Assembly (NCBI GenBank): GCA_910587785.1
Contig: CAJUOA010000009.1
Span: 1 to 53,060 of the forward strand
From: an uncultured Oscillospiraceae bacterium
GTDB taxonomy: Bacteria > Bacillota > Clostridia > Oscillospirales > Oscillospiraceae
Reading direction: 5' to 3'
Length of the DNA stretch: 53,060 nucleotides
The notes beneath the pieces are model-generated. The model saw only the letters and a list, made by a program, of their open reading frames with translations. It had not been told where the DNA came from and made no database searches. Made by a program: the position numbers and the translations under genes. This document shows, piece by piece, positions 8,189-16,538 of the stretch. Position 1 is the first letter of the stretch. Every line of letters starts with the position of its first letter.

Positions 8189-8728
8189 TCAGATTTGTTC
8201 GCAAAACCGGACGATCTCGGCCCTTCGGGGCTCCACTGCCTCCCTGTACTCCACGGAACACAGGCCGAGGCTTCCGCAGCGCTCGATCTCCAGGTGGCCG
8301 TAGAAGTGCTCGATGCTGGAAATGACCCGCTGGCACTCCGGCATACCGGGCCCCGTGCGCAGGGCGATGGCATACCCCCTTTTGCCGCCGCTGAGGGTCG
8401 CGTGGGGCTCGTGGGTGTTGCACCAGGGGGTGCAGCGGTCAATGAACGCCTTGAACTGCCCCGGGACGTCCGCCCAGTAGGAGGGGGACACGCAGACGAT
8501 CACGTCCGCCCGCTCAAACCGGGCCATGAGCGCGTCGACGCCGTCGTGCTGGACGCATTCCGCCGTGGTGTGACAGCGCCTGCACCCCCGGCAGAAGTGG
8601 ATGTCGTAGTCGTCGATGCAGGCGCACTCCGTGGAATACCTTTCGCCGAGGCAGTCGGAGACGATCTTGACGATCTCCGCCGTGGCCCCGTCTCGGACGG
8701 GACTGCAATTGATCACCAGCGCGTTCAT
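8189..8728 (-). CDS. NADPH-dependent FMN reductase / flavodoxin-like protein
   Basis: A 179-residue flavodoxin-fold protein: MNALVINCSPVRDGATAEI gives the phosphate-binding loop, FCRGCRRCHTTAEC a cysteine cluster, and VSPSYWADVPGQFKAFIDRC the second flavin-binding loop. Such iron-sulfur-flavoprotein-like reductases pass electrons from NAD(P)H to acceptors; the substrate is unknown. ATG 8728 has GGGGGAGT upstream. It sits between cbiF and cbiH, the place usually taken by cbiG, but it has no similarity to CbiG. A redox role in cobalt reduction is possible but unproved. Confidence 0.8.
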   Translation of the reverse strand: MNALVINCSPVRDGATAEIVKIVSDCLGERYSTECACIDDYDIHFCRGCRRCHTTAECVQHDGVDALMARFERADVIVCVSPSYWADVPGQFKAFIDRCTPWCNTHEPHATLSGGKRGYAIALRTGPGMPECQRVISSIEHFYGHLEIERCGSLGLCSVEYREAVEPRRAEIVRFCEQI

Positions 8729-8730
8729 GT

Positions 8731-9252
8731 TCACTCCCCCTTCCAGACGTATTCCATGCCATAGCACCGCTCGTTGACCTCGCCGGAGAGGTAGTCGGTC
8801 CCGTCCTGGGCGGCGATGCGGAAGCCGCACTTCTCATGCACGCCCAGAGACGGCATATTTTTCTTCCCCACGCAGTCCCGCAGGCGGAAGGGCCCCTCTT
8901 TTTTCAATTCGGTCAGGACCGCCTCCAGCAGGCGGGCGGCGCACCCCTGCCGCCGGAAGTCCGGATGGGTCGAGAGGGCCTCCAGGTAGTAGTCCCCCGG
9001 CGAGAGTTCGGTCAGCCGCAGAGCGCTGACCCACACCCCATTCTCCTCCAGGACCCAGTACGTATTACCCGGCTTGGAGAAGAAGTCCGTCTCCAGGTAG
9101 TGCAGGAAGTCCTGCTCCACCCGGGCCAGGGCCTGGGCCTTGTCCTTCATATCGGGATAGAAGTAGTCCGTATTTTCGATGTTGTCCTCCCGATAAATAT
9201 CCATCAGCCGCCGCCCGTCCACCCGGGCGAAGGTCTCAAGTCTCCTCAGCAT
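8731..9252 (-). CDS. GNAT-family N-acetyltransferase
   Basis: A 173-residue protein with the GNAT core: a strand WVSALRLTELSPGDYYLEALSTHPDFRRQGCAARLLEAV, of which RRQGCAARLL is the acetyl-CoA pyrophosphate loop, and a C-terminal HEKCGFRIA motif. The acceptor substrate cannot be deduced. Its start overlaps the end of cbiF by 17 bases and its stop is 3 bases before the ATG of the flavodoxin-like gene, so it is translated as part of the B12 operon. Confidence 0.85.
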   Translation of the reverse strand: MLRRLETFARVDGRRLMDIYREDNIENTDYFYPDMKDKAQALARVEQDFLHYLETDFFSKPGNTYWVLEENGVWVSALRLTELSPGDYYLEALSTHPDFRRQGCAARLLEAVLTELKKEGPFRLRDCVGKKNMPSLGVHEKCGFRIAAQDGTDYLSGEVNERCYGMEYVWKGE

Positions 9253-10006
9253 CGTCCGTCCCCTTTCGGAACTCCGTGGAAAAGTCAGGGCTGTAGAGGC
9301 GCGAGCGCAGGTACTTGTCCCCCATGCAGTCCCCCACGATGATGAGGGCGGTCTTTTTGATGTTGCCCGCGCCGATGGTCTCCGGCAGGGTGTCCACGGT
9401 ACAGCGCAGGATCATCTCGTCCGGCCAGGTGGCCTTGTAGACCACGGCGGCGGGGGTCTCCGGCGGGTAGCCCCCAGCCAGCAGGTCCTCCCGGACCTTG
9501 TCGGCCAGACCGGCGCTCAGAAAGAGGACCATGGTGGCCTGGTGGGCCGCGAAGGAGCGCAGGCTCTCCCGGTCCGGCACCGGGGTCCGCCCGGCGGCAC
9601 GGGTGATGATGACGCTCTGGCTCACGTCCGGCAGGGTGTACTCCGCCCGCAATGACGCCGCCGCGCCGCAGAAGGAGCTGACCCCCGGGCACACGTCGTA
9701 CTCCACCCCCAGGGCCTCCAGCTGGTCGAACTGCTCCCGCACCGCGCCGTAGATGCTGGAGTCCCCGGTGTGCAGGCGCACCGTGGTCTTTCCCGCGGCC
9801 TCCGCCGCCTTCACCACGTCCAGCACCTGCTCCAGGGTCATCTGCGCGCTGTTGTGGATCTCACAGCCGGGCTTCGTGTACTCCAGGAGCGCCGGATTCA
9901 CCAGGCTCCCCGCGTAGATCACCACGTCCGCCTCCTCCAGCAGACGGGCCCCCCGCACCGTGATCAGATCCGCCGCGCCGCTCCCGGCGCCTACAAAATG
10001 TACCAT
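9236..10006 (-). CDS. cbiF: Precorrin-4 / cobalt-precorrin-4 C11-methyltransferase (CbiF)
   Basis: A 256-residue SAM-dependent methylase. MVHFVGAGSGAADLITVRG opens the protein; YAGSLVNPALLEY, HTGDSSIYGAVREQ, CPGVSSFCGAAASL and VYKATWPDE are characteristic of CbiF/CobM. Length is standard. Upstream lies repeat copy B; downstream it overlaps the GNAT gene. The next gene in most anaerobic clusters, cbiG, is absent here. Confidence 0.94.
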   Translation of the reverse strand: MVHFVGAGSGAADLITVRGARLLEEADVVIYAGSLVNPALLEYTKPGCEIHNSAQMTLEQVLDVVKAAEAAGKTTVRLHTGDSSIYGAVREQFDQLEALGVEYDVCPGVSSFCGAAASLRAEYTLPDVSQSVIITRAAGRTPVPDRESLRSFAAHQATMVLFLSAGLADKVREDLLAGGYPPETPAAVVYKATWPDEMILRCTVDTLPETIGAGNIKKTALIIVGDCMGDKYLRSRLYSPDFSTEFRKGTDDAEET

Positions 10007-10033
10007 AGATTCCTCCTCGTAGGTTTGACGTGT

Positions 10034-10114
10034 CTTCCTTTCTTCTTTGTGTACAAAGAAGAAAGGAAGCGAAAGAAGAAAAACTTTTTGTCCGCAAAGC
10101 TTACGCTTTGCTCA
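10034..10114. repeat. Dispersed two-hairpin intergenic repeat, copy B
   Basis: A perfect 17-bp inverted repeat with a 2-base centre (10034-10069) is followed by AAAACTTTTTGTCC and the hairpin GCAAAGC-TTAC-GCTTTGC (10094-10111). It ends at the stop codon of the hemerythrin/REC gene. Compared with copy A, both stems differ by paired substitutions. Confidence 0.88.
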
Positions 10115-11476
10115 CTTTTTCTGTTTGGCGAAGAACTGGTCCACCTCTTTTTTGATCTCCTCCGGCTTGGAGGTCTTGATGAGATACCCCGACGGGTTCA
10201 GGGGCATGACGTCGATCATCGTCTTCGGGTCCCGGCGTCCGGTGAGGAAGATCACCGGCACGTCCGCGAACGCCTCGTCCGAGCGGAGCATCTCCAAAGT
10301 CTGCTTCCCGTCGCACACGGGCATCTCGTAGTCCAGGAGCACCAGGTCCGGCCGGTCCAGACTGATGGTCCTGATCGCCGCCACGCCGGAGGACGCCAGG
10401 GACACCTCATAGGTCCCCCCCAGCAGCTGCCGCATGGCCTCCCGGATGGTCATGGAGTCGTCCACCACCAGCACCTTGCGCTTGTGGTCCCGCTCCGTCT
10501 GCCGGGCCTGGGCCGCCCGCTGGGCCAGGTACTTCTCCACCTCGTCCGTGGCGTTGCCGTGGGCCAGGGGCGTGCCCACGCCCTGCTGGAGCAGGTGGGG
10601 CGCGATGATGCAGTAGGCGAAGTAGCCCGCGCCGGTGTTGAACAGCAGGCTCGCCTGGAACTTCTCCCGCCGGAAGACCGCCTTGAGCTGCTCGTAGTCC
10701 AGCAGGTTCTCCTCCTTGAGCTCATAGCCCTCCAGGACCGGGAAGGACTCCAGCACCCGCCCCACGAACTGCCGGGCCGTATACCGGGCCGCGTGGACCA
10801 GCATATTGTCCAGCTTGTTGGACTCAAAACCCATCACCTTGCCCACGGTGTTGATGAGAAGCTTCTCCTCAAAGGCCAAAATGACCTCCATCCGCTGCTC
10901 CGTCTGGTCCGTGCCGTAGACCAGGCGGTAGTACACGCCCTCGCCGAACTTCTCCCCGCCGTAGGCGTCGCTGACCATGTGGGACTCCAGGTGGAACAGG
11001 TCGAAGACCAGCTGGATGATGACTTTTTTGAGGGCCTCCAGATCCTCGCCGGGGAGCTGGTTCTCCCACTGCCGGGGCCGGTGCCCCGTGATGGCCTGGT
11101 CCTCGGTGAGGGTGTGGCCGATGAGCCACCCGGCGCAGACCCCCAGGAAGTGCTCCACCGCGTCCGGGGAGTACCTGGTCTGCTCCAGCTCCTGCTCCAG
11201 GGCCGGGAGGGTGTTGGTCCGGAAGCTCTGGTGGATGCGCCGGTGCTGCTCCAGACCCTTGTACCCGATGGACTCCATGTAGGCCTCCTCATCGGCGAAG
11301 TGCTTCATGGTGTGGCCCTTGAAAAACTTGATGCCCTCCTGACAGGCCCACTGGCTGTCCTTCTCCTCCTCCTGGAAGGCGAAGAGGCGGTTGATGATCT
11401 TAAAGAGCCGCTGGTGCTCCTGGTCGATGGTATCGACCCCAATGTTGAATGATTCCTGCCACTCGATCTGATTCAT
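10112..11476 (-). CDS. Hemerythrin-domain / CheY-like receiver protein
   Basis: A 454-residue three-part protein. Residues 1 to ~135 form a bacteriohemerythrin domain with the iron ligands spread over IDQEHQRLF, HTMKHFADEEAYM, HRRIHQSF and GHTLTEDQAI, which can bind O2 at a di-iron site. Residues ~150-325 look like a CheX-like alpha/beta module (weak, by pattern only). Residues 332-454 are a receiver domain with the acidic pocket in VLVVDDS, phosphoacceptor Asp382 in LLDYEMP, Thr in FLTG and Lys in LIKTS. No output domain follows. ATG 11476 has AGGAG 7 bases upstream. It lies inside the B12 operon; an oxygen or redox-sensing role is an inference. Confidence 0.85.
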   Translation of the reverse strand: MNQIEWQESFNIGVDTIDQEHQRLFKIINRLFAFQEEEKDSQWACQEGIKFFKGHTMKHFADEEAYMESIGYKGLEQHRRIHQSFRTNTLPALEQELEQTRYSPDAVEHFLGVCAGWLIGHTLTEDQAITGHRPRQWENQLPGEDLEALKKVIIQLVFDLFHLESHMVSDAYGGEKFGEGVYYRLVYGTDQTEQRMEVILAFEEKLLINTVGKVMGFESNKLDNMLVHAARYTARQFVGRVLESFPVLEGYELKEENLLDYEQLKAVFRREKFQASLLFNTGAGYFAYCIIAPHLLQQGVGTPLAHGNATDEVEKYLAQRAAQARQTERDHKRKVLVVDDSMTIREAMRQLLGGTYEVSLASSGVAAIRTISLDRPDLVLLDYEMPVCDGKQTLEMLRSDEAFADVPVIFLTGRRDPKTMIDVMPLNPSGYLIKTSKPEEIKKEVDQFFAKQKK

Positions 11477-11520
11477 AGTACGCTCCTTTTCTGCCGCGCT
11501 CTGTCCGCCGCGGCGATTTT

Positions 11521-12669
11521 TTATTGACGCCTGCCCAACGGGCAGGATCGGATACAGTTCAAAAGGGCCTCCGCGTTCTCCGTCCGGCCCAGGATGCCGT
11601 AGACCTTGGAGAAGAGCACGGTCCCCACCTCCAGGTCCTCCCCGGCCCGGGCGGACAGGTGGAAAGCCGCTCTCCGGGTGAGCCGCTCCAGGGTCTCCCG
11701 GTACACCCCCGCCTCCCGGAGGATGCGCAGGGCGTCGTCGCAGGCCGCGCACTCCAGGAGCTCCCCCAGGCGCTCCGGGGGCGCTCCCGCCGCACCGGCG
11801 TGGGCCGCGAGGATCTCCATCCGGCAGTCGCCCCAGCGGGAGTGGGTGTTGAGCATCCCTCCGGCGAGCTTCACCAGCTTTCCCACATGGCCCACCAGCA
11901 GGGCCCCGGAAAAGCCCAGCTCCCGGCAGAGGTCCAGGGCATCGCCGATGAAGTTGGAGGTCTGCACCGCCAGCGCCGGGTCCAGCCCCAGGCCGTCCCG
12001 GATGAACTCTGAGCCGTAGTTGCCCGGGGTCAGCAGGACGTAGCAGTCCCCCGCCGCCCGCCGCTGGCTCAGCTCCGCCCGGATGGTGCCCACCAGGGCC
12101 CCGTCGCTCATGGGCTCCACGATGCCTGTGGTCCCCAGGATGGAGATGCCCCCCGCGATGCCCAGGCGGGGGTTGAAGGTCTTTTTCGCCAGGCGCTCCC
12201 CCTCGGGCACGGAGATGACCGCCTCCAGCCCGCCGGACCAGTCCGCCAGGGCGCAGACCTCCTCCAGGTTCTCCCGGATCATCCGCCGGGGGACGCTGTT
12301 GATGGCCGCCGCGCCCACCGGCTGGTCCAGGCCGGGCTTCGTCACCCGGCCCACGCCGGGGCCGCCGTCGATGACGATCCCCGGCTCCTCCCGCCGGGAC
12401 ACCCGGGCGAAGATGAGGGCGCCGTCGGTCACGTCCGGGTCGTCCCCCGCGTCCTTGGCGATGGCGCAGGAGACGTAACCGGGGCCGGTCTCCACCTCCC
12501 GCACCTCCAGCTCCAGCCGGATGCCCTTGGGCGTCAGCAGGGCGACGGTCTCCAGCCGCCGCCCGGTCAGGAGCATCACAGCCGCCGCCTTCGCCGCCGC
12601 CGCCGCGCAGGACCCCGTCGTGTAGCCCAGGCGCAGTTTTTTGCCGTCTTTTACGATGTATTCTTCCAT
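11521..12669 (-). CDS. cbiD: Cobalt-precorrin-5B C1-methyltransferase (CbiD)
   Basis: A 382-residue CbiD, diagnostic of the anaerobic (early cobalt insertion) route. It opens with KLRLGYTTGSCAAAAAKAA and contains GPGVGRVTKPGLDQPVGAAAINSVPRRM, STSI-like GGISILGTTGIVEPMSD and HVGKLVKLAGGMLNTHSRWGDCRMEIL. ATG 12669 was chosen because AAGGTGAG precedes it; the frame continues upstream only because it reads through repeat copy C. Confidence 0.95.
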   Translation of the reverse strand: MEEYIVKDGKKLRLGYTTGSCAAAAAKAAAVMLLTGRRLETVALLTPKGIRLELEVREVETGPGYVSCAIAKDAGDDPDVTDGALIFARVSRREEPGIVIDGGPGVGRVTKPGLDQPVGAAAINSVPRRMIRENLEEVCALADWSGGLEAVISVPEGERLAKKTFNPRLGIAGGISILGTTGIVEPMSDGALVGTIRAELSQRRAAGDCYVLLTPGNYGSEFIRDGLGLDPALAVQTSNFIGDALDLCRELGFSGALLVGHVGKLVKLAGGMLNTHSRWGDCRMEILAAHAGAAGAPPERLGELLECAACDDALRILREAGVYRETLERLTRRAAFHLSARAGEDLEVGTVLFSKVYGILGRTENAEALLNCIRSCPLGRRQ

Positions 12670-12683
12670 AGTCTCACCTTGTC

Positions 12684-12763
12684 CTTCTTTTCTTCTTTGT
12701 GTACAAAGAAGAAAAGAAGCAAAAGAAGAAAAACTTTTTGTCCGCAAAGCTCCGCTTTGCTCA
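12684..12763. repeat. Dispersed two-hairpin intergenic repeat, copy C
   Basis: A perfect 17-bp inverted repeat with 2-base centre (12684-12719), linker AAAACTTTTTGTCC and hairpin GCAAAGC-TCC-GCTTTGC (12744-12760) ending in TCA. It separates the small membrane protein gene from cbiD. Confidence 0.88.
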
Positions 12764-12765
12764 TG

Positions 12766-13017
12766 TTATACGCCGAAGCGGGTAATCAGACCGATTACCA
12801 CCGCCAGCACTCCGGCAATGCGGCTCCCCAATGTCAGTTTTTTGTGGTCCCAGTGGTCCCAAGCCTTGGGCCAGCAGGGGAACACGATCAGGCTCAGGCC
12901 GTAGAGGACCCAGGCGATGTTATCGAAGATTCCGTTTTTGAAAATGGCCCCCATTACCAAAAGCAGTATAAAAACGACAATTCGCCCCATAAATGAGGTC
13001 CTGATTTTCTCAAACAT
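12766..13017 (-). CDS. Small two-helix membrane protein
   Basis: An 83-residue protein of unknown function. Two or three hydrophobic segments are visible: IVVFILLLVMGAIF (about 13-26), IAWVLYGLSLIVFPCW (34-49) and IAGVLAVVIGLITRF near the C terminus, with the charged stretch KAWDHWDHKKL between. AGGGGAAGGGC precedes the ATG. It stands 9 bases after the cbiC stop, so it is co-transcribed with the corrin genes; a cobalt-uptake role cannot be claimed from sequence. Confidence 0.7.
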   Translation of the reverse strand: MFEKIRTSFMGRIVVFILLLVMGAIFKNGIFDNIAWVLYGLSLIVFPCWPKAWDHWDHKKLTLGSRIAGVLAVVIGLITRFGV

Positions 13018-13026
13018 GCCCTTCCC

Positions 13027-13650
13027 CTATCTTTTGATCTGATACAGCATCGCATTACAGATCGCCGCCGCCACGTTGCTGCCGCCCTTCCGCCCCCGGG
13101 CGACGATGTAGGGGACATCCGCGGTCATGATGAGCTCCTTGCTCTCCACCACGTTGACGAACCCCACAGGCACGCCGATGACCAGCGCCGGGGATACACG
13201 CCCCGCGTCTATCAGCTCCTTGAGGGCGATGAGGGCGGTGGGCGCGTTGCCGATGGCGAAGATGCACGGTTTCTCCAGATTTGCGGCCCGCTCCATAGAG
13301 ACGATCGCCCGTGTGACGCCCCGCTCCCTGGCCTCTTCGGCCACGTCGGGGTCGGACATGAAGCAGTGGACCTCCCCGCCCAGCTGGGCGAGGATGGTCT
13401 TGTTGATGCCGGAGCGGGCCATCTGGGTATCGGTGACGATATCGCACCCGCCCCGCAGTGCCTCGATGCCCTTCCCCACCGCGTGCGCGGAGAAGCGGAG
13501 GTTCTCCACATAGTCGAAGTCCGCCGTGGTGTGGATGACCCGCTTGATGACCAGCTCGTTTTCCGGGTCCAGGAGGCGGTCCCCCAGCTCCCGGGTGATG
13601 ATCTCAAAGCTGCACTTCTCGATGTCCATGGGCTTGATGGCTTTCAGCAT
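13027..13650 (-). CDS. cbiC: Precorrin-8X / cobalt-precorrin-8 methylmutase (CbiC)
   Basis: A 207-residue enzyme that moves the C11 methyl to C12 to give cobyrinic acid. The catalytic histidine is in VIKRVIHTTADFDYVENLRF (His near residue 41); GGCDIVTDTQMARSGIN and GNAPTALIALKELI are conserved. GAAGGAG lies 7 bases before the ATG at 13650. The start overlaps the 3' end of cbiA by 47 bases; an alternative internal Met at 13629 would still overlap. Confidence 0.94.
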   Translation of the reverse strand: MLKAIKPMDIEKCSFEIITRELGDRLLDPENELVIKRVIHTTADFDYVENLRFSAHAVGKGIEALRGGCDIVTDTQMARSGINKTILAQLGGEVHCFMSDPDVAEEARERGVTRAIVSMERAANLEKPCIFAIGNAPTALIALKELIDAGRVSPALVIGVPVGFVNVVESKELIMTADVPYIVARGRKGGSNVAAAICNAMLYQIKR

Positions 13651-15001
13651 GGCGTTTCTCCTTCAAACAGGCTTCATAAAAATTTTTCGCAAACTCCGGG
13701 TTGGCGCAGAAGTGGAAGTGGGGGAACCCGGCATAGAGCCGGTCCGTGGCCACGGCGCAGTCCCAGGTCTTCCCGGTGGACTTCTCCGCCGTGAAGTCCA
13801 CGCCGGGGCACTGGGCGTCCCAGTGGTGGAACTCGTGGCCCCGGATGGCCTCCCCGGCCCGGCAGAGGAGGTTGTCCTTTTTCGCCCGCAGCGTCACGTA
13901 GCCGAAGCGGGTGAGGCGGTGGTTGTCGAAGCACCTCCCCGGCAGGAAGCCCGTCATGGGGTGCTCCCCGATGGCCTCCGTCAGGTACATGAACCCGCCG
14001 CACTCGGCGATGCAGGGCGTCCCCCGCTCCAGCGCGGCCCGGACGGAGGCGCGCATGGCCTCGTTCGCCGCCAGCCGCTCCCCGTAGAGCTCCGGATATC
14101 CGCCGCCCAGGTAGACGCCGTGGATGTCCTCCGGCAGGGCGGGGTCCTCCAGGGGGCTGAAGGGGACCAGCTCCGCCCCCATGTCCTCCAGGACCTCCAG
14201 GCTGTCCTCGTAGTAGAAGCAGAACGCCTTGTCCCGAGCCACGGCGATGCGGACCGCCTCCCCGTACCGGGGCAGAGCCAGGGTCTCATAGGCCAGCGGC
14301 GGGGCGGTCCCCGCCAGCTCCAGGAGGCCGTCCAGGTCGACGGTCTCCTCCGCCTGACGGGCCAGGGCCGCAAGCTTCTCCTTCAGATCCGCCACCTCCG
14401 CGGCGGTGACCAGGCCCAGGTGGCGGCTCTCCAGGGCGCAGTCCGGCATCCGGGGCAGGTACCCCAGGGGCCGCACCCGGTCCCCGAACCGCTCCCGGAT
14501 GGCCCCGGCCAGGGCCGGGTAGGTCCCGGCGGTACAGCGGTTGAGGAGGACCCCCCGGATGCCGCTGTCCGCCTGAAAGTTCAAAAATCCCTCCACCACC
14601 GCCAGCACCGAGAGGGACGCCCCCTTGGCGTCTACCACCAGCACTGCGGGACTGCCCGTCTCCCGGGCGGTCTCCCAGGTGCTGGAGCGTGAGGTGGTCA
14701 GGCCCATGCCGTCGTAATAGCCCATGACGCCCTCAATGACGGCCACATCCCGGTCAGCGCCGCCCCGGGCCAGGAGGGCGCGGAGCGTTGGGGGGGAGAA
14801 GAAGAATAAGTCCAGGTTTCCGCTCTTGGCCCCGATGACGCGGCTGTGGAACATGGGGTCGATGTAGTCGGGGCCGCACTTGAAGGCCCCCACCTTCAGC
14901 CCCCGGTCCACCAGGGCCTGGAGCACGGCGCAGGCGGCGGTGGTCTTGCCGCAGCCGCTCCCGGTGCCCGCCAGTACCAGGCGGGAGAGTGTTTTTTCCA
15001 T
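13604..15001 (-). CDS. cbiA: Cobyrinic acid a,c-diamide synthase (CbiA)
   Basis: A 465-residue glutamine-dependent amidase acting on the a and c carboxyls. The P-loop GTGSGCGKTTAACAVLQAL starts near residue 12; KCGPDYIDPMFH and VIEGVMGYYDG are conserved. The C-terminal glutaminase domain has its cysteine in CIAECGGFMYLTEAIG and its histidine in GHEFHHWDAQ. It is the promoter-proximal gene of the B12 block, with GGGGAGG 6 bases before the ATG. Confidence 0.95.
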   Translation of the reverse strand: MEKTLSRLVLAGTGSGCGKTTAACAVLQALVDRGLKVGAFKCGPDYIDPMFHSRVIGAKSGNLDLFFFSPPTLRALLARGGADRDVAVIEGVMGYYDGMGLTTSRSSTWETARETGSPAVLVVDAKGASLSVLAVVEGFLNFQADSGIRGVLLNRCTAGTYPALAGAIRERFGDRVRPLGYLPRMPDCALESRHLGLVTAAEVADLKEKLAALARQAEETVDLDGLLELAGTAPPLAYETLALPRYGEAVRIAVARDKAFCFYYEDSLEVLEDMGAELVPFSPLEDPALPEDIHGVYLGGGYPELYGERLAANEAMRASVRAALERGTPCIAECGGFMYLTEAIGEHPMTGFLPGRCFDNHRLTRFGYVTLRAKKDNLLCRAGEAIRGHEFHHWDAQCPGVDFTAEKSTGKTWDCAVATDRLYAGFPHFHFCANPEFAKNFYEACLKEKRHAESHQAHGHREVQL

Positions 15002-15047
15002 GTTTCCTCCCCTTCCGTGGGATGTTTCTTCCGGTTATCCAGCGTCT

Positions 15048-15077
15048 ATTTTAGCCCTTTGAGAAGGGGCTTGTCAA
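15048..15077 (-). promoter_or_regulatory. Promoter of the cbiA operon with palindromic spacer
   Basis: On the minus strand, TTGACA (15077-15072) and TAAAAT (15053-15048) are 18 bases apart, about 47 bases before the cbiA ATG. The spacer itself is an inverted repeat (AGCCCTTT / AAGGGGCT, 15053-15071), a plausible operator. The predicted leader is too short for a cobalamin riboswitch and no B12 box was seen anywhere in the 337-base gap 15002-15338. Confidence 0.7.
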
Positions 15078-15240
15078 CAGGAAACCGTCAAGAGGAGACG
15101 AAATTGATTTACCGCCTCAAAACAAAAAATCCCGGCTATAACTCCCGGCTGTCAAAAGGCAGGTTTTGATAACCAGGTCCTTGTTCCGAAGCCGGCAAAA
15201 AAGGCGTACTTTAAAGCCTCCCGGAAAGCTGAAACTGTCC

Positions 15241-15269
15241 TTGACATCCCGCCTCTGACCGCTTAGAAT
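15241..15269 (+). promoter_or_regulatory. Promoter of the aminotransferase operon
   Basis: TTGACA (15241-15246) and TAGAAT (15264-15269) with a 17-base spacer, 70 bases before the ATG at 15339. It is divergent from the cbiA promoter. Confidence 0.8.
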
Positions 15270-15338
15270 AGAGGTGTAAACGGGGCGGCGTCCTCCGGGC
15301 GCAAACATGCGGACCTGTTTCAAGGGAGGAGATATGCT

Positions 15339-16532
15339 ATGAAATTTTCCAGCAAAGCGAAAAACTCCGGGCAGTCGCCCATGCGGAAGTTCCATCCCTA
15401 CGCGGTGGCGGCCCAGGCCGCCGGGAAGACGATCTATCAGCTCAACATCGGTCAGCCGGACATCGAGACCCCGCCCCAGTTCTTCGAGGCGGTGCGCAAT
15501 TTCCACCCGGCGGTGCTGGAGTACGCCCCCTCTCCCGGGATGCCCGTGCTCATTGACGCCATCCGGAAGTACTACGACGGCCTGAATATACACTTCGACA
15601 AGGACGAGATCCTCATCACCACCGGCGGCAGCGAGGCCATCCAGATCATCTTCAACTGCATCCTGGAGGACGGCGACGAGGTCCTCATCCCCGAGCCCTA
15701 CTATCCCAACTACAACACCATGATCAACGCCTGCAGCGCGGTCATCCACCCCATCCACACCTCCCCCGAGGACGGCTATCACTACGCCAGCCGGGAGAAG
15801 ATCGTCTCTGAAATCACCCGGCGCACCCGGGCCATCGTCTGCATCAACCCCGGCAACCCTACCGGCGCGGTCCTCACCCATGAGGAGATGCGCATGATGG
15901 TGGACATCGCCAAGGAGTACGGCCTCTTCATTATCGGCGACGAGGCCTACCGGGAGTTCGTCTATGACGGCGGCCCCCTCCAGTCCCTGGCCTCCTTCGA
16001 CGATGCGGCGGAGAACGTGGTGGTCATCGACACTGTCTCCAAGCGCTTTTCCGCCTGCGGGGCCCGGGTAGGGTGCATCCTCTCCCGGAACAAGGAGCTC
16101 ATGGGCGAGGCGCTCAAGTTCTGTCAGGCCCGTCTGGCCGTGGCCACCATCGATCAGGTGGCCTCCGCCGCCCTCTACGACGTGGGGCCGGAGTACTTCG
16201 ACGCCGTCCGGGAGGAGTACGCACGCCGCCGGGACACTGTGGTGGAAAAGCTCCAGCAGATCCCCGGCGTGGTGTGCAGCCACCCCAAGGGGGCCTTCTA
16301 CCTCATGGCGAAGCTCCCCATCGACAACGCCGACGACTTCCAGAAGTGGCTCCTCACCGACTTTGACGACAACGGCGACACCGTCATGTTCGCCCCCGGC
16401 GAGCCCTTCTACACCACCCCCGGCAAAGGGGCCAACGAGATTCGTATCGCCTACGTCCTCAAGCAGGAGGCTCTGGAGCGGGCCATGGACCTGCTGGCCA
16501 AGGGCATCGCGGCCTACAACGCCCGGAGCTGA
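15339..16532 (+). CDS. PLP-dependent aminotransferase, class I (aspartate-aminotransferase-like)
   Basis: A 397-residue fold-type I enzyme. YQLNIGQPDIETP at the N terminus, ITTGGSEAIQ (94-102), EPYYPNYNT, INPGNPTGAVLT (169-180) and the PLP lysine Lys235 in DTVSKRFSACGARVG are present; the C-terminal substrate arginine is in ANEIRIAYV. The exact amino-acid pair is not determined. GGGAGGAG lies 8 bases upstream of ATG 15339; a nearby ATG at 15334 is out of frame. It is followed 6 bases later by the IMPase gene. Confidence 0.9.
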   Translation: MKFSSKAKNSGQSPMRKFHPYAVAAQAAGKTIYQLNIGQPDIETPPQFFEAVRNFHPAVLEYAPSPGMPVLIDAIRKYYDGLNIHFDKDEILITTGGSEAIQIIFNCILEDGDEVLIPEPYYPNYNTMINACSAVIHPIHTSPEDGYHYASREKIVSEITRRTRAIVCINPGNPTGAVLTHEEMRMMVDIAKEYGLFIIGDEAYREFVYDGGPLQSLASFDDAAENVVVIDTVSKRFSACGARVGCILSRNKELMGEALKFCQARLAVATIDQVASAALYDVGPEYFDAVREEYARRRDTVVEKLQQIPGVVCSHPKGAFYLMAKLPIDNADDFQKWLLTDFDDNGDTVMFAPGEPFYTTPGKGANEIRIAYVLKQEALERAMDLLAKGIAAYNARS

Positions 16533-16538
16533 GCGGCC

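Noticed and set aside
15078..15240. Possible cobalamin riboswitch upstream of cbiA
   Set aside because: No B12-box-like GCCACTG sequence or matching fold was found, and the best promoter lies downstream of this stretch.
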